Assembly: GCF_012935325.2 (NCBI RefSeq)
Contig: NZ_JABBYG020000005.1
Location: forward strand, 1 to 64,000
DNA from: Paenibacillus sp. PL91
GTDB taxonomy: Bacteria; Bacillota; Bacilli; Paenibacillales; Paenibacillaceae
Length of the DNA: 64,000 nucleotides
Direction: 5' to 3'
Shown here: one piece after another, positions 1 to 8,636 of the stretch
Position numbering within the stretch: position 1 is the stretch's first letter
How the letters are laid out: every line of letters starts with the position of its first letter
The notes under the pieces: generated by a model
Databases searched by the model: none
What the model saw: the letters and a program-made list of their open reading frames with translations, nothing else
What the model was told of the DNA's origin: nothing
Position numbers and translations under genes: made by a program

Positions 1-1
1 A

Positions 2-76
2 GGCCCGTTGGTCAAGTGGTTAAGACACCTCCCTTTCACGGAGGTAACAGGGGTTCGAGTCCCCTACGGGTCACCA
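2..76 (+). tRNA. tRNA-Glu (anticodon TTC)
   Basis: Cloverleaf with a 7-bp acceptor stem (GGCCCGT paired with ACGGGTC, one G-T wobble), anticodon loop CTTTCAC inside a CCTCC/GGAGG stem, T-loop GGTTCGAGTCC, and an encoded CCA end. It is the first of six tRNA genes on the same strand. The cluster may extend upstream of the window. Confidence 0.97.
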
Positions 77-93
77 TATTTTTTCTTTAACGA

Positions 94-173
<80 letters not shown>

Positions 174-198
174 AAAATAATGATGTACACATGAATAT

Positions 199-274
<76 letters not shown>

Positions 275-348
275 TTTTTTCCAAGATGCAGCTTGGCCTA
301 GCCAAATCAGCATCGCAAACTGCTTTAATCGCTGGACATCATCGATAT

Positions 349-424
<76 letters not shown>

Positions 425-498
425 TTTTTCCCAAGATGCAGCTTGGCTTAGCCAAACGAGCATCACAAACCACCTTAATTGGTGGACATCATCGATGT

Positions 499-574
<76 letters not shown>

Positions 575-581
575 TTTTTTT

Positions 582-658
582 CGGGACGTAGCTCAGCTTG
601 GTAGAGCACCTGGTTTGGGACCAGGGGGTCGCATGTTCAAATCGTGTCGTCCCGACCA
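582..658 (+). tRNA. tRNA-Pro (anticodon TGG)
   Basis: Acceptor CGGGACG pairs with CGTCCCG, the anticodon loop TTTGGGA reads TGG, and CCA is encoded. It is the last tRNA of the cluster and is followed after about 20 nt by a terminator hairpin. Confidence 0.96.
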
Positions 659-681
659 TTTTAAATCAATGAAATACATAT

Positions 682-732
682 AAAACCGCTATCCACAAGG
701 TCTAATTGACTTTTGTGAATAGCGGTTTTTTT
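682..732 (+). terminator. Intrinsic terminator of the tRNA operon
   Basis: The stem AAACCGCTAT-CCACAAG pairs with TTTTGTG-ATAGCGGTTT around a short loop and runs into seven T residues. It lies between tRNA-Pro and pdaA and separates the two units. Confidence 0.9.
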
Positions 733-808
733 ATGCCCCTATAGGGAAATATAAACGCAATATGTCGTCTCAGCGTCATATATCAATTGAACAAGGAGGG
801 CATTGCTG

Positions 809-1591
809 TTGAGGTTTACTACGAAGTTCATGGCACTGTTCGCAGTGCTAGCATGGAGCTTATTAACTCCTTCTGCTGCTTTTGGGCAACCCGGTGCGTA
901 TCATTTTGGTTTTAAGAAAAGCGTGGACGGCCGATTGCCATCTATAGACGAGGAAGGCTTCAAACCTATTATTACGAAGCATGGCGCGTTGTTTCTTGGA
1001 GATACAAATCAAAAGGAGCTCTTTTTAACATTCGACAACGGGTATGAGAACGGCTATACTCCGCGAATTCTTGATGTACTGAAGGAGAAAAACGTCCCGG
1101 CTGTTTTTTTCGTAACGGGACATTATGTAAAGGATCAACCAGAGCTTCTAAAGCGAATGGTCATGGAAGGGCATATCATTGGCAATCACTCTTGGAGCCA
1201 TCCGGATATGTCCCAGCTGTCGGAGGGAAGCATTAAGACGGAGCTCGACAAGGTGAAGGATCAGGTAGAAGTTCTCACGGGACAGAAGGAAATGAAATAT
1301 CTTCGGCCGCCGAGAGGCATTTTTAACGAAAGAGTGCTTGCGGCAAGCAAACAATTCGGCTACATAAACGTATTCTGGTCGGTGGCTTACAAGGACTGGG
1401 ATGTGAATGCGCAGCGGGGCTCCCAATTCGCTTATAACGAGGTGGTCAAGCAGCTGCATCCTGGCGCGATCATCTTGCTGCATTCGGTTTCCAAAGACAA
1501 TACAGAGGCGCTCGGACGAATCATTGATGAAGCTAGGCGCCAGGGCTACGAGTTCAAGAGCCTAGACCAGCTTGGCACAGGCAGCCAATAA
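809..1591 (+). CDS. pdaA: PdaA-type peptidoglycan N-acetylmuramic acid deacetylase (spore cortex)
   Basis: Polysaccharide deacetylase of the PdaA subfamily. In Bacillus PdaA removes the N-acetyl group of muramic acid on the way to muramic-delta-lactam in the spore cortex, which is needed for germination. The 260-residue protein starts with a signal peptide (basic MRFTTKF, hydrophobic core, about 26 residues) and shows the NodB-fold motifs TFDNGYENGYTP, H-x-x-G-NHSWSHPDM (metal histidines), RPPRG and LLHSVSKDN. The TTG at 809 is chosen because AAGGAGG ends 8-9 nt before it, whereas the in-frame TTG at 803 sits almost on the Shine-Dalgarno. It stands alone between two terminators. The subfamily call rests on close remembered similarity to B. 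subtilis PdaA. Confidence 0.93.
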   Translation: MRFTTKFMALFAVLAWSLLTPSAAFGQPGAYHFGFKKSVDGRLPSIDEEGFKPIITKHGALFLGDTNQKELFLTFDNGYENGYTPRILDVLKEKNVPAVFFVTGHYVKDQPELLKRMVMEGHIIGNHSWSHPDMSQLSEGSIKTELDKVKDQVEVLTGQKEMKYLRPPRGIFNERVLAASKQFGYINVFWSVAYKDWDVNAQRGSQFAYNEVVKQLHPGAIILLHSVSKDNTEALGRIIDEARRQGYEFKSLDQLGTGSQ

Positions 1592-1594
1592 GGA

Positions 1595-1633
1595 AAAAAG
1601 CTTTAGTCCCTTCTAAGGGCTAAAGCTTTTTTG
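1595..1633 (+). terminator. Intrinsic terminator of pdaA
   Basis: AAAAAGCTTTAG-TCCC-TTCTA-AGGG-CTAAAGCTTTTTT forms a long near-perfect stem ending in a T-run directly after the pdaA stop codon. Confidence 0.93.
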
Positions 1634-1776
1634 TTGTTCTGACAGCATTCGGGGAGCGGTGTACCTTTAAAAAACTGCCCTCCTTCTGTGGTTTACCGCA
1701 TGTCTACCTTTTGTCATTTGAATTATAATGAACTAGAGTATGTCTAAGCTCGGTTACACCATGAAAGGGGTTGACG

Positions 1777-3591
1777 ATGATCCATAACAATATGCGCAAA
1801 AAAATGATTCAGAAGCTTTTTTATTCCCTTTCATTGAAGCATAGAATTTGGCTGGCTTTTGTCATTTTAATCATGTTCGGCATTACGGCAACGGGCAGCA
1901 TTGCGTATTTGATCGCATCGAAGGAAATTCAAAGCAATGCGCTTAAATCAAGCCAAGACACCGTGAACCAATCTGCCCAAATCGTAAACGAAAGGCTCAA
2001 AAACATCGGTATTGCGGTAAGGGCGCTCATGTTTAGCGATCCCTTCAAGCAGGTGATGACAGATGCGCAAAATAATGACCGCAGCCGTTATTATAAGACT
2101 TGGACGGCGCTGCAGGCGGTTTTCTCGCAGGTGAAATTCAACGACTCGATGATCGACAGTATTTTGATCGCTTCACCAATTGGAGATTATTATCATACCT
2201 CGAACGTTCGAAATACGTCGCAATCGTTTTATGAGTCTGATCTATATGACCATTTTAAGGAATTGAAACATGGCTTCTGGACGAAAGGGCATGAGGATTC
2301 TTTTTTTATGGATAAGCAGCCGGTCATTTCTCTAGTCGTTGAGGGCGTAAATGATATGGGTGAAATCGCATCGGACGTTTACGTCGTTATTAATATTAAG
2401 GAAGATGATTTGCTTGATTTGTTTATGGAAAATCTCTCGACCACGGATAAGCAATATTACTTTATTGATTCGGTTGGCGAAGCGATCAATCTGGCCCATT
2501 CCGCTAACGATCATACATTAACGAAGCAACCTGAATTTGTTCGGCAGTTGAATGAAGAGATGACGGGTTCTTTTTTTTATCGGGATAGCAGAAAGGAATT
2601 TTTGGTCAATTATTCTAGGCTGGAAGTAAAAGAGGATTGGATGATAGTCGGCATTCAATCGAGAAACGATCTGCTTGCGAAGCTGAACGGGATCAAGAAG
2701 GCGACCTCATACGTCATTCTTGGCTTTATGGTGCTGTCGTTATTCATTGCGAGCCACTTGAGCTATTTACTGCTTAGGCCGCTGTTTAGACTGCAGAAGC
2801 TGATGAAGCGTGTGGAGGAAAATGACCTTAGCGTACGTTTTGAAAGCGATTACAGGGATGAGGTTTCCCAGGTTGGCTTTCGGTTTAACCGCATGCTGGA
2901 TGAAATCAAGCAGCTGATCAATGACGTGAAGCTGCGTGAGAAGGAAAAGCGAAAAGCCGAGATTAAAGCGCTCTCTGCCCAGATGGACCCTCATTTTTTC
3001 TACAATACGTTAAACACGATCTATTGCAAATCCGTGCTTGGCGAAAACAAAGATGCGAGTGAAATGATATTGGCTCTGTCGCAAATGTTCCAGCTTAGCT
3101 TAAGCGGTGGACGCGATTTGATTACGCTGCATGATGAATTGGATCATGTCCGCAAATATTTAGCCATTCAGCAATTGTCTTATGAGGATTTATTCGTCTG
3201 CCATATCGATGTGCAGCCTGAAGTGCTTGCGTGTATGATTCCGAAAATTATCGTTCAGCCGCTCGTCGAAAATAGTATTTTGCACGGCTTTCAAGACCGG
3301 ATGTCAGGTGGGGAAATCCATATTTATGCCCGGGTCGAAGAAAATTGGCTCTATGTGAAGGTGGAGGACAACGGAACGGGACTGCAGCCAGAGAGCATCA
3401 AAGCGGATATCGCGAATCCGACGACTCTCAAAGAGGGTTATGCGCTGCGAAACGTATACCATCGATTGCAGTTATATTACGGGGATCGTCAGCGCATGGA
3501 AATAAGCAGCAGCGATGAAGGCGGAGCATGTATTGAACTTTGGATTCCAAGGTTAGGCGAAGGGGATGACTCAAATGAAGCAGCCGGTTAA
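1777..3591 (+). CDS. YesM-family sensor histidine kinase
   Basis: Membrane sensor kinase of a YesM/YesN two-component system. The 604-residue protein has an N-terminal transmembrane segment (about 20-45), an extracytoplasmic sensor region of roughly 240 residues, a second transmembrane segment (about 310-330), a HAMP linker, a His_kinase domain with the phospho-acceptor His406 in QMDPHFFYNTLN, and an HATPase domain (IVQPLVENSILHG; VEDNGTGL). The ATG at 1777 lies 6 nt after GAAAGGGG; the in-frame TTG at 1771 touches it. The gene overlaps the response regulator by 17 bp. Such pairs usually sense a carbohydrate at the surface and activate the adjacent sugar ABC transporter. The ligand cannot be read from sequence. 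Confidence 0.93.
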   Translation: MIHNNMRKKMIQKLFYSLSLKHRIWLAFVILIMFGITATGSIAYLIASKEIQSNALKSSQDTVNQSAQIVNERLKNIGIAVRALMFSDPFKQVMTDAQNNDRSRYYKTWTALQAVFSQVKFNDSMIDSILIASPIGDYYHTSNVRNTSQSFYESDLYDHFKELKHGFWTKGHEDSFFMDKQPVISLVVEGVNDMGEIASDVYVVINIKEDDLLDLFMENLSTTDKQYYFIDSVGEAINLAHSANDHTLTKQPEFVRQLNEEMTGSFFYRDSRKEFLVNYSRLEVKEDWMIVGIQSRNDLLAKLNGIKKATSYVILGFMVLSLFIASHLSYLLLRPLFRLQKLMKRVEENDLSVRFESDYRDEVSQVGFRFNRMLDEIKQLINDVKLREKEKRKAEIKALSAQMDPHFFYNTLNTIYCKSVLGENKDASEMILALSQMFQLSLSGGRDLITLHDELDHVRKYLAIQQLSYEDLFVCHIDVQPEVLACMIPKIIVQPLVENSILHGFQDRMSGGEIHIYARVEENWLYVKVEDNGTGLQPESIKADIANPTTLKEGYALRNVYHRLQLYYGDRQRMEISSSDEGGACIELWIPRLGEGDDSNEAAG

Positions 3592-5200
3592 ATTGTGCAT
3601 AGTCGATGATATTCGCAGCGTGGTGGATATGATCAGGCGTAAAATCCCATGGGAGCAGCACGGCATTGAGGTCGTAGGCAGCGCTATGAACGGAGAGGAA
3701 GGCTTAGACGTTATTCGGCAGACGATGCCCGATATTATTTTGACCGATATCCGCATGCCGAAAATGGATGGGCTGGAGATGACGCGAACCATATTGGAAA
3801 TGCTGCCCCATAGCAAAATCATTATATTAAGTGCTTACACCGACTTTGAATACGCAAAGAAGGCGATCCAATACGGGGCGCTTGATTATGTCAAAAAGCC
3901 TTTTTCTATCGACGATATCGAAAAGGTCGTAGTAAAGGCCAAGGAAGCGTGGGAGAACGAAAAACGAGATCGGACCCATGTGATGGAGTTGGAAAAAAAG
4001 ATGAAGGAGAGTCTTCCCGCGCTAAGGCAGGAATATATGTCTCTGCTTGTCCATCATCAGACAGACGAAGCGGATATCGCGCAGTGGTGGGGTTTTCTGG
4101 ATCTCCCGCCTCTGGAAGCTCCATTTGCGGTTATGGTTATTCAGATTGATCAATTTACGGATAAGTTTGGCGACTTGGTCGTAAAAGAGCTGGAGCTTGC
4201 TAGGTTTTCCTTGCAAAACATCGTTGAGGAAACGATCAAGTCCCATACTACCGCAGTGGTTTTTCGAGAGGCGTTTAATCGATACGTATGTCTGCTGCAT
4301 GTGAAATCCAAGGAGCGTCTAATCCAGATCGCGGATGCTTGCTGCGAAAATATTGCGAGCTTTACGAAGTTTACGATATCCATCGGTATCGGGCAAGAGG
4401 CAAATCAGGTCCGTGAGCTGCCTAAGAGCTATCAGCAAGCGCTTAGCGCGTTATCTTACCATTTCTATACGGGCGGAAACGGGGCATTCAGCTCTACTTT
4501 CGGCACGCAGGCTAGCTCTGCCGGATGGGTCTATTCGGTGGAAAGCGAAAATGAGTTTCTGTTCGGATTTCGCTCGGGCAATCGGGATAAAACTTTGCAG
4601 TGGCTGGACACGGTGTTCGGGGAAATGCAGAGCTTGGCGGTTTTGCCCGAACCAAGTGACGTAGAGCATCTCTTTCACGGTCTCTCGCTGCGGATGCTCA
4701 ATGTTTTGCTGGAGAAGCTTCCCCGCGAGCAAATAGTGGAGTTTGAATCAAAGGTGAAGGAGGCAAGAAGCGAAAGCCGTGCTTCGCTGCTGGAATACCG
4801 GAAGTGGCTGTCCGAATTATGCGATATTGGCTGCCGGCTGATCGATAAAGAACGAGCAAGCGAATCTCAGAAAATCATTTATCGTTCCATTGACTATATC
4901 AAAGCGAACCTGAGCCAGGATCTGACGCTAGAGCATTGCGCAAGGCAAGCGAATTTGAGCTGGGGCTACTATTCAAATTTATTTAAAAAGGTGTCCGGAA
5001 CGACCTTCCAGCAATTTGTAACGCAAGCGAAAATCGAGAGAGCAAAATCGATGCTGATCGATGATTATCAGGTACAAGAGATCGCCCAGGAGCTTGGCTA
5101 CGAGCATCGTCGTTATTTTAGCGAGGTATTTAAAAAGCAAACCGGCCTGACGCCTACCGAATTTAAAGAAATCTCGATTGGAAGAAGCGCTCAGCCTTGA
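3575..5200 (+). CDS. YesN-family response regulator with AraC-type DNA-binding domain
   Basis: Cytoplasmic regulator of 541 residues, partner of the overlapping kinase. It has an N-terminal receiver domain (acidic pair D11-D12, phospho-acceptor Asp58 in LTDIRMPKMDG, Lys in VKKPF), a long middle region, and a C-terminal AraC helix-turn-helix pair over the last 100 residues (YIKANLSQDLTLEHCA; IAQELGYEHRRYFSEVFKKQ). The ATG at 3575 has GAAGGGG 9 nt upstream; the in-frame ATG at 3566 abuts it. It probably activates the binding-protein gene that begins 127 bp downstream. A member of the YesN family, with the target inferred from position. Confidence 0.93.
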   Translation: MKQPVKLCIVDDIRSVVDMIRRKIPWEQHGIEVVGSAMNGEEGLDVIRQTMPDIILTDIRMPKMDGLEMTRTILEMLPHSKIIILSAYTDFEYAKKAIQYGALDYVKKPFSIDDIEKVVVKAKEAWENEKRDRTHVMELEKKMKESLPALRQEYMSLLVHHQTDEADIAQWWGFLDLPPLEAPFAVMVIQIDQFTDKFGDLVVKELELARFSLQNIVEETIKSHTTAVVFREAFNRYVCLLHVKSKERLIQIADACCENIASFTKFTISIGIGQEANQVRELPKSYQQALSALSYHFYTGGNGAFSSTFGTQASSAGWVYSVESENEFLFGFRSGNRDKTLQWLDTVFGEMQSLAVLPEPSDVEHLFHGLSLRMLNVLLEKLPREQIVEFESKVKEARSESRASLLEYRKWLSELCDIGCRLIDKERASESQKIIYRSIDYIKANLSQDLTLEHCARQANLSWGYYSNLFKKVSGTTFQQFVTQAKIERAKSMLIDDYQVQEIAQELGYEHRRYFSEVFKKQTGLTPTEFKEISIGRSAQP

Positions 5201-5326
5201 AGAAGGCGAGCAAAGAAACATGAAATATCTGCCCCTAATCGCAAGCTGGCCACATTACCTATCCGAGCGGGTTCTTTTATAGTTAAAGAGCAAGAAATAA
5301 AGATACTTCAAAAGGGAGGATTACGA

Positions 5327-6730
5327 ATGTATAAAAAAATCGGAACGGTCGTGCTAAGCGTGTTTCTCGCTGTTGCTTTAGCGGCATGCGGCAGCGCGAA
5401 CAACAAACAAACAGGAGCGGAATCCGGCGCCTCGAACAAACCTGCTGAATCGGATGCCGCCTCAGCCCCAGCTGATAAGGAGAAAAAAACAAAAATCGTC
5501 TATTGGACGGGGGATCGCCATGATATGGATTACATCAAAGAGGTCGTGCAAGCGTTTAACGAATCCAATCCCGATAATATCGAAGTAGAGATGGTCGTTA
5601 AAACCGATGATTATAATCAAGCGATCGATCTGGCCTTCGCATCCGGCCAAGCGCCGGATGTGCTTAGGGTGAAGGAGAATACAATCCAGCCCTATGTGAC
5701 CAAAGGTTATTTAGCTCCGATTGACGACTTAATGACTGCGCAGATGAAGCAGCAATTTCCGCTTATTCAAGATTTTAACCAGATCGACGGCAAGGTCTAT
5801 AGCCTTCCGAATTACGGTTCCACTTTAAGGCTAGTTTACAACAAAGAATTGTTCGAGAAAGCCGGAATTGCCGCTCCTCCTAAGAGCCTAACTGAAATGG
5901 TAGATGCAGCAAAAAAAATAACGGCAGTAGGCAAAGCGGACGGAGCTTACGGATTTGCATTAAATTTCAAAAGTCCGGAAAGCGCTCTCGGCCGTTCTGC
6001 CCGCGTCATTGCTGAAGTAAGCGGTTTTGGCGGTTTCGGGTATGATTTCAAAACAGCAAGATTTGATTTCAGCGGCTTCAAGGACATTATTGGGGCCTAT
6101 AAGCAAATGTATGACGACGGCAGCACGCTGCCAGGCATGGAATCATTGGATATTGATCCGCTCCGCGCGCAATTCGCAGAAGGCAAGATCGGGATGTATA
6201 TTTCCTTCTCCTCTGAGCCGGGCGTTTACAAAAATCAGTTCCCGGCTAAAATCGATTGGGCTGCAGCTCCTGTTCCAACGATCGATGGCACGATTAAAGG
6301 TGCAAGTTCATTCCTTGGCGGCCAATGGCTCGCTATAAACAGTTCTTCCAAAAATCAAGAGGCAGCTTGGAAGTTTATGGCGTATATGTATGCCGATCAT
6401 ATTTTGAAAGCGTACCATGAAAAAGGCTTTGGCATATCAATGGTTCCTTCCGTAGCAGCTGTTGCAAGCAAACCTGATATTAATGGGATCGAAGGCTTCT
6501 TGCCAACGGAGAATGACAGAACATGGCCGCTCGCGCCGACAGTTACGGTCGAAGGCATCAAACACAGCGACGCGTTTTTTAAATACATGTTGGGTGAAGG
6601 TGATTTGGATGCCATCATCAAGGACTTGAATATTAGATACAACGCGGCGCTTGATAAAGCGATTGCGAGCGGTGAGGCAAAGGCTGAGCCTAACCCGAAT
6701 TTTGATCCTATGAAGCTTGGCGAAAAGTAG
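5327..6730 (+). CDS. Carbohydrate ABC transporter substrate-binding lipoprotein (CUT1 family)
   Basis: Extracytoplasmic solute-binding protein of 467 residues. It has a signal peptide with lipobox LAAC (Cys21), a low-complexity Ser/Ala/Asn linker to about residue 45, then a family-1 sugar-binding fold with typical stretches (VYWTGDRHDMDYIKEVV; ASGQAPDVLRV; GKVYSLPNYG; KAAWKFM-like EAAWKFMAYM). GGGAGG lies 8 nt before the ATG. It is the first gene of the transport unit controlled by the upstream two-component pair. The downstream lyase and KdgF-like cupin suggest an oligosaccharide containing uronic acid. The exact sugar is unknown. Confidence 0.92.
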   Translation: MYKKIGTVVLSVFLAVALAACGSANNKQTGAESGASNKPAESDAASAPADKEKKTKIVYWTGDRHDMDYIKEVVQAFNESNPDNIEVEMVVKTDDYNQAIDLAFASGQAPDVLRVKENTIQPYVTKGYLAPIDDLMTAQMKQQFPLIQDFNQIDGKVYSLPNYGSTLRLVYNKELFEKAGIAAPPKSLTEMVDAAKKITAVGKADGAYGFALNFKSPESALGRSARVIAEVSGFGGFGYDFKTARFDFSGFKDIIGAYKQMYDDGSTLPGMESLDIDPLRAQFAEGKIGMYISFSSEPGVYKNQFPAKIDWAAAPVPTIDGTIKGASSFLGGQWLAINSSSKNQEAAWKFMAYMYADHILKAYHEKGFGISMVPSVAAVASKPDINGIEGFLPTENDRTWPLAPTVTVEGIKHSDAFFKYMLGEGDLDAIIKDLNIRYNAALDKAIASGEAKAEPNPNFDPMKLGEK

Positions 6731-6756
6731 TTGCTTGATTAAAAGCGGGACTTGGA

Positions 6757-6788
6757 GGGTGGAGCTGAGACTCCGCCCTTTGTTTTTC
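6757..6788 (+). terminator. Attenuator-like hairpin between binding protein and permease
   Basis: GGGTGGAG (6757-6764) pairs with CTCCGCCC (6771-6778) through one T-G wobble and a 6-nt loop, followed by TTTGTTTTT. It has the form of a leaky intrinsic terminator inside the operon, and would let the binding protein be made in excess over the permeases. Confidence 0.7.
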
Positions 6789-6820
6789 TCCAAATGACAG
6801 ATTGTACAGGAGTGGAAACG

Positions 6821-7720
6821 ATGAATAAAGCGCGTCAGATTGGATTTTCCTACGTTTTCCTATTTCCGAGCCTTCTACTCACGCTCGTGCTCGGCATTTA
6901 TCCGCTTGGCTGGGCCATTCGATATATGTTTTATGATTACAAAGGCTTCGGGGAAGCAAAATTCACCGGGCTATATAACTTTCGGAGACTGTTAGGCGAT
7001 ACCCAATATTGGGATTCCGTCTTGAATACGTTTGTTTATGCGGGCGGCAAGCTCATTATAACGATTCCGCTTTGCTTGGCGCTTGCCGTTATCCTAAACC
7101 AAAAGCTCAAGGGACGTAATTTCCTGCGGGCAATCTATTTTATGCCGACCATCATAAGCTCGGCCGTTATGGCCGTCGTATTTTTTATTATTTTCAACTC
7201 CTATAACGGCATTTTAAATCAATACCTGCTTAAGTTTCATATCATTTCCGAAAGAATCGATTGGCTTGGTCCGAAGCACGCCATGATGACGACGATTATA
7301 GTCGCCATATGGGGGGCCGTGGGAAATTATATGCTGTTATTTCTGGCAGGCCTTCAAAATATCCCGAATGACGTTTACGAAAGCGCCTCGCTTGACGGTG
7401 CCAATAAACGCCAGCAATTTTGGTATTTGACGATACCGATGCTTGGGCCTGTACTGCAAATCGTCATCATGCTTGCCATCATTAACTCGCTCAAAGGCTA
7501 CGAGACCATTATGGTACTGACTGAGGGTGGGCCTATCGGCAAAACGGAAGTGATGTACTTGTACGTCTATAAGCTGTTCTTTCCAACGCCATCATCAGGG
7601 ATCGTCGTCGACCAGCAGTTCGGTTATGGCAGCGCCGTAGGCTTCACTACAGCTGTTATTGTCGGCATCATCACGCTTTTATACCACCTATTGGCCAAAC
7701 GAATGAATAAAATGCAATAA
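6821..7720 (+). CDS. Sugar ABC transporter permease (CUT1, MalF/UgpA type)
   Basis: Inner-membrane permease of 299 residues with about six transmembrane segments, starting MNKARQIGFSYVFLFPSL. The EAA loop that contacts the ATPase is present (YESASLDGANKRQQFWYLTIPML). The ATG at 6821 follows CAGGAGTGG at a normal distance; an upstream in-frame TTG at 6752 would place the attenuator hairpin inside the coding region and is rejected. It pairs with the permease 11 bp downstream. No ATPase gene is nearby, so a shared MsmX-type ATPase elsewhere probably energises the system, as is common for CUT1 transporters in Bacillales. Confidence 0.92.
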   Translation: MNKARQIGFSYVFLFPSLLLTLVLGIYPLGWAIRYMFYDYKGFGEAKFTGLYNFRRLLGDTQYWDSVLNTFVYAGGKLIITIPLCLALAVILNQKLKGRNFLRAIYFMPTIISSAVMAVVFFIIFNSYNGILNQYLLKFHIISERIDWLGPKHAMMTTIIVAIWGAVGNYMLLFLAGLQNIPNDVYESASLDGANKRQQFWYLTIPMLGPVLQIVIMLAIINSLKGYETIMVLTEGGPIGKTEVMYLYVYKLFFPTPSSGIVVDQQFGYGSAVGFTTAVIVGIITLLYHLLAKRMNKMQ

Positions 7721-7731
7721 AGGAGGACGCT

Positions 7732-8619
7732 ATGAAGACAGAAGCTATGCCTTATGTTCAGAAATACAATAAGCGAAAAAAGCTTCGAGTGGGCGGCTGG
7801 GGCTCACGAGCTCTGCTTTGGATCTTCTTGCTGGCAACAGCGCTCCTTATCGTATTTCCAATCGTCGTCACCTTGTTCGGATCATTCATGTCCAACGCGG
7901 AGCTTACGACTGGAGGAGCGATCTTGCCATCTGTGTGGCACATTGACAATTATAAGGAAGCTTGGGTTCAAGCCAATTTTTCGCGATTTACGTGGAACAG
8001 CCTCATGCTAAGCGGGACGACGACGATCGGAACGCTTATCGTAGCTTCAATGGCAGCTTATGTAGTGGAGCGGATGACATTTCCGGGAAAGGCGCTATTC
8101 GTGGCCTTGCAAGCTTCGACGATGTTTATTTCCATTGGCGCTGTCGTTATTAGGCCGCAATATGAGCTAATGATTAAGCTGCACCTGCACACCTCGTTAT
8201 GGGGAGTTATCCTCATATTGATCAGCGGGCACGCCTATATTTTCTTTATTTTGCTCAGCTTCCTAAAGGGGATTTCCAGGGAGTTAGATGAGGCGGCACG
8301 GATAGACGGCTGCTCGAATGCAGCGATTTTTTGGAAAATTATTTTACCCCTGCTTAGACCGGGACTGGGCGTAGGCGCGCTATTCACGTTTTGCGGCGCT
8401 TGGAATGAATATTTGCGCCCGCTTGTCTTCACGATGAACACCCCCGACCTGCAAACGTTAACGGTAGGCTTGTCTTATCTGCGATACGGGGCGTCGGCCG
8501 CTGTTCAGACGCATTACATGCTGGCGGGTGCTTGCTTGTCCATACTGCCGCTGCTTGTCGTTTATATGATTGCTAACAAATCGTTTATGCAGATGACGGC
8601 GGGATCGCTCAAAGGTTAG
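7732..8619 (+). CDS. Sugar ABC transporter permease (CUT1, MalG/UgpE type)
   Basis: Second permease, 295 residues, with six predicted transmembrane segments after a basic N-terminus (YNKRKKLR). The EAA loop reads LDEAARIDGCSNAAIFWKIILPLL. AAGGAGG lies 7 nt before the ATG and the gene follows the first permease by 11 bp, so both are co-transcribed. It ends 17 bp before the lyase gene, which ties import to intracellular cleavage of the imported sugar. Confidence 0.92.
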   Translation: MKTEAMPYVQKYNKRKKLRVGGWGSRALLWIFLLATALLIVFPIVVTLFGSFMSNAELTTGGAILPSVWHIDNYKEAWVQANFSRFTWNSLMLSGTTTIGTLIVASMAAYVVERMTFPGKALFVALQASTMFISIGAVVIRPQYELMIKLHLHTSLWGVILILISGHAYIFFILLSFLKGISRELDEAARIDGCSNAAIFWKIILPLLRPGLGVGALFTFCGAWNEYLRPLVFTMNTPDLQTLTVGLSYLRYGASAAVQTHYMLAGACLSILPLLVVYMIANKSFMQMTAGSLKG

Positions 8620-8636
8620 GGAAAGAGGTTTGAGAT

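Noticed and set aside
6752..6820. N-terminal extension of the first sugar permease
   Set aside because: It would start at a TTG inside the attenuator hairpin, and the family N-terminus begins at the ATG at 6821.
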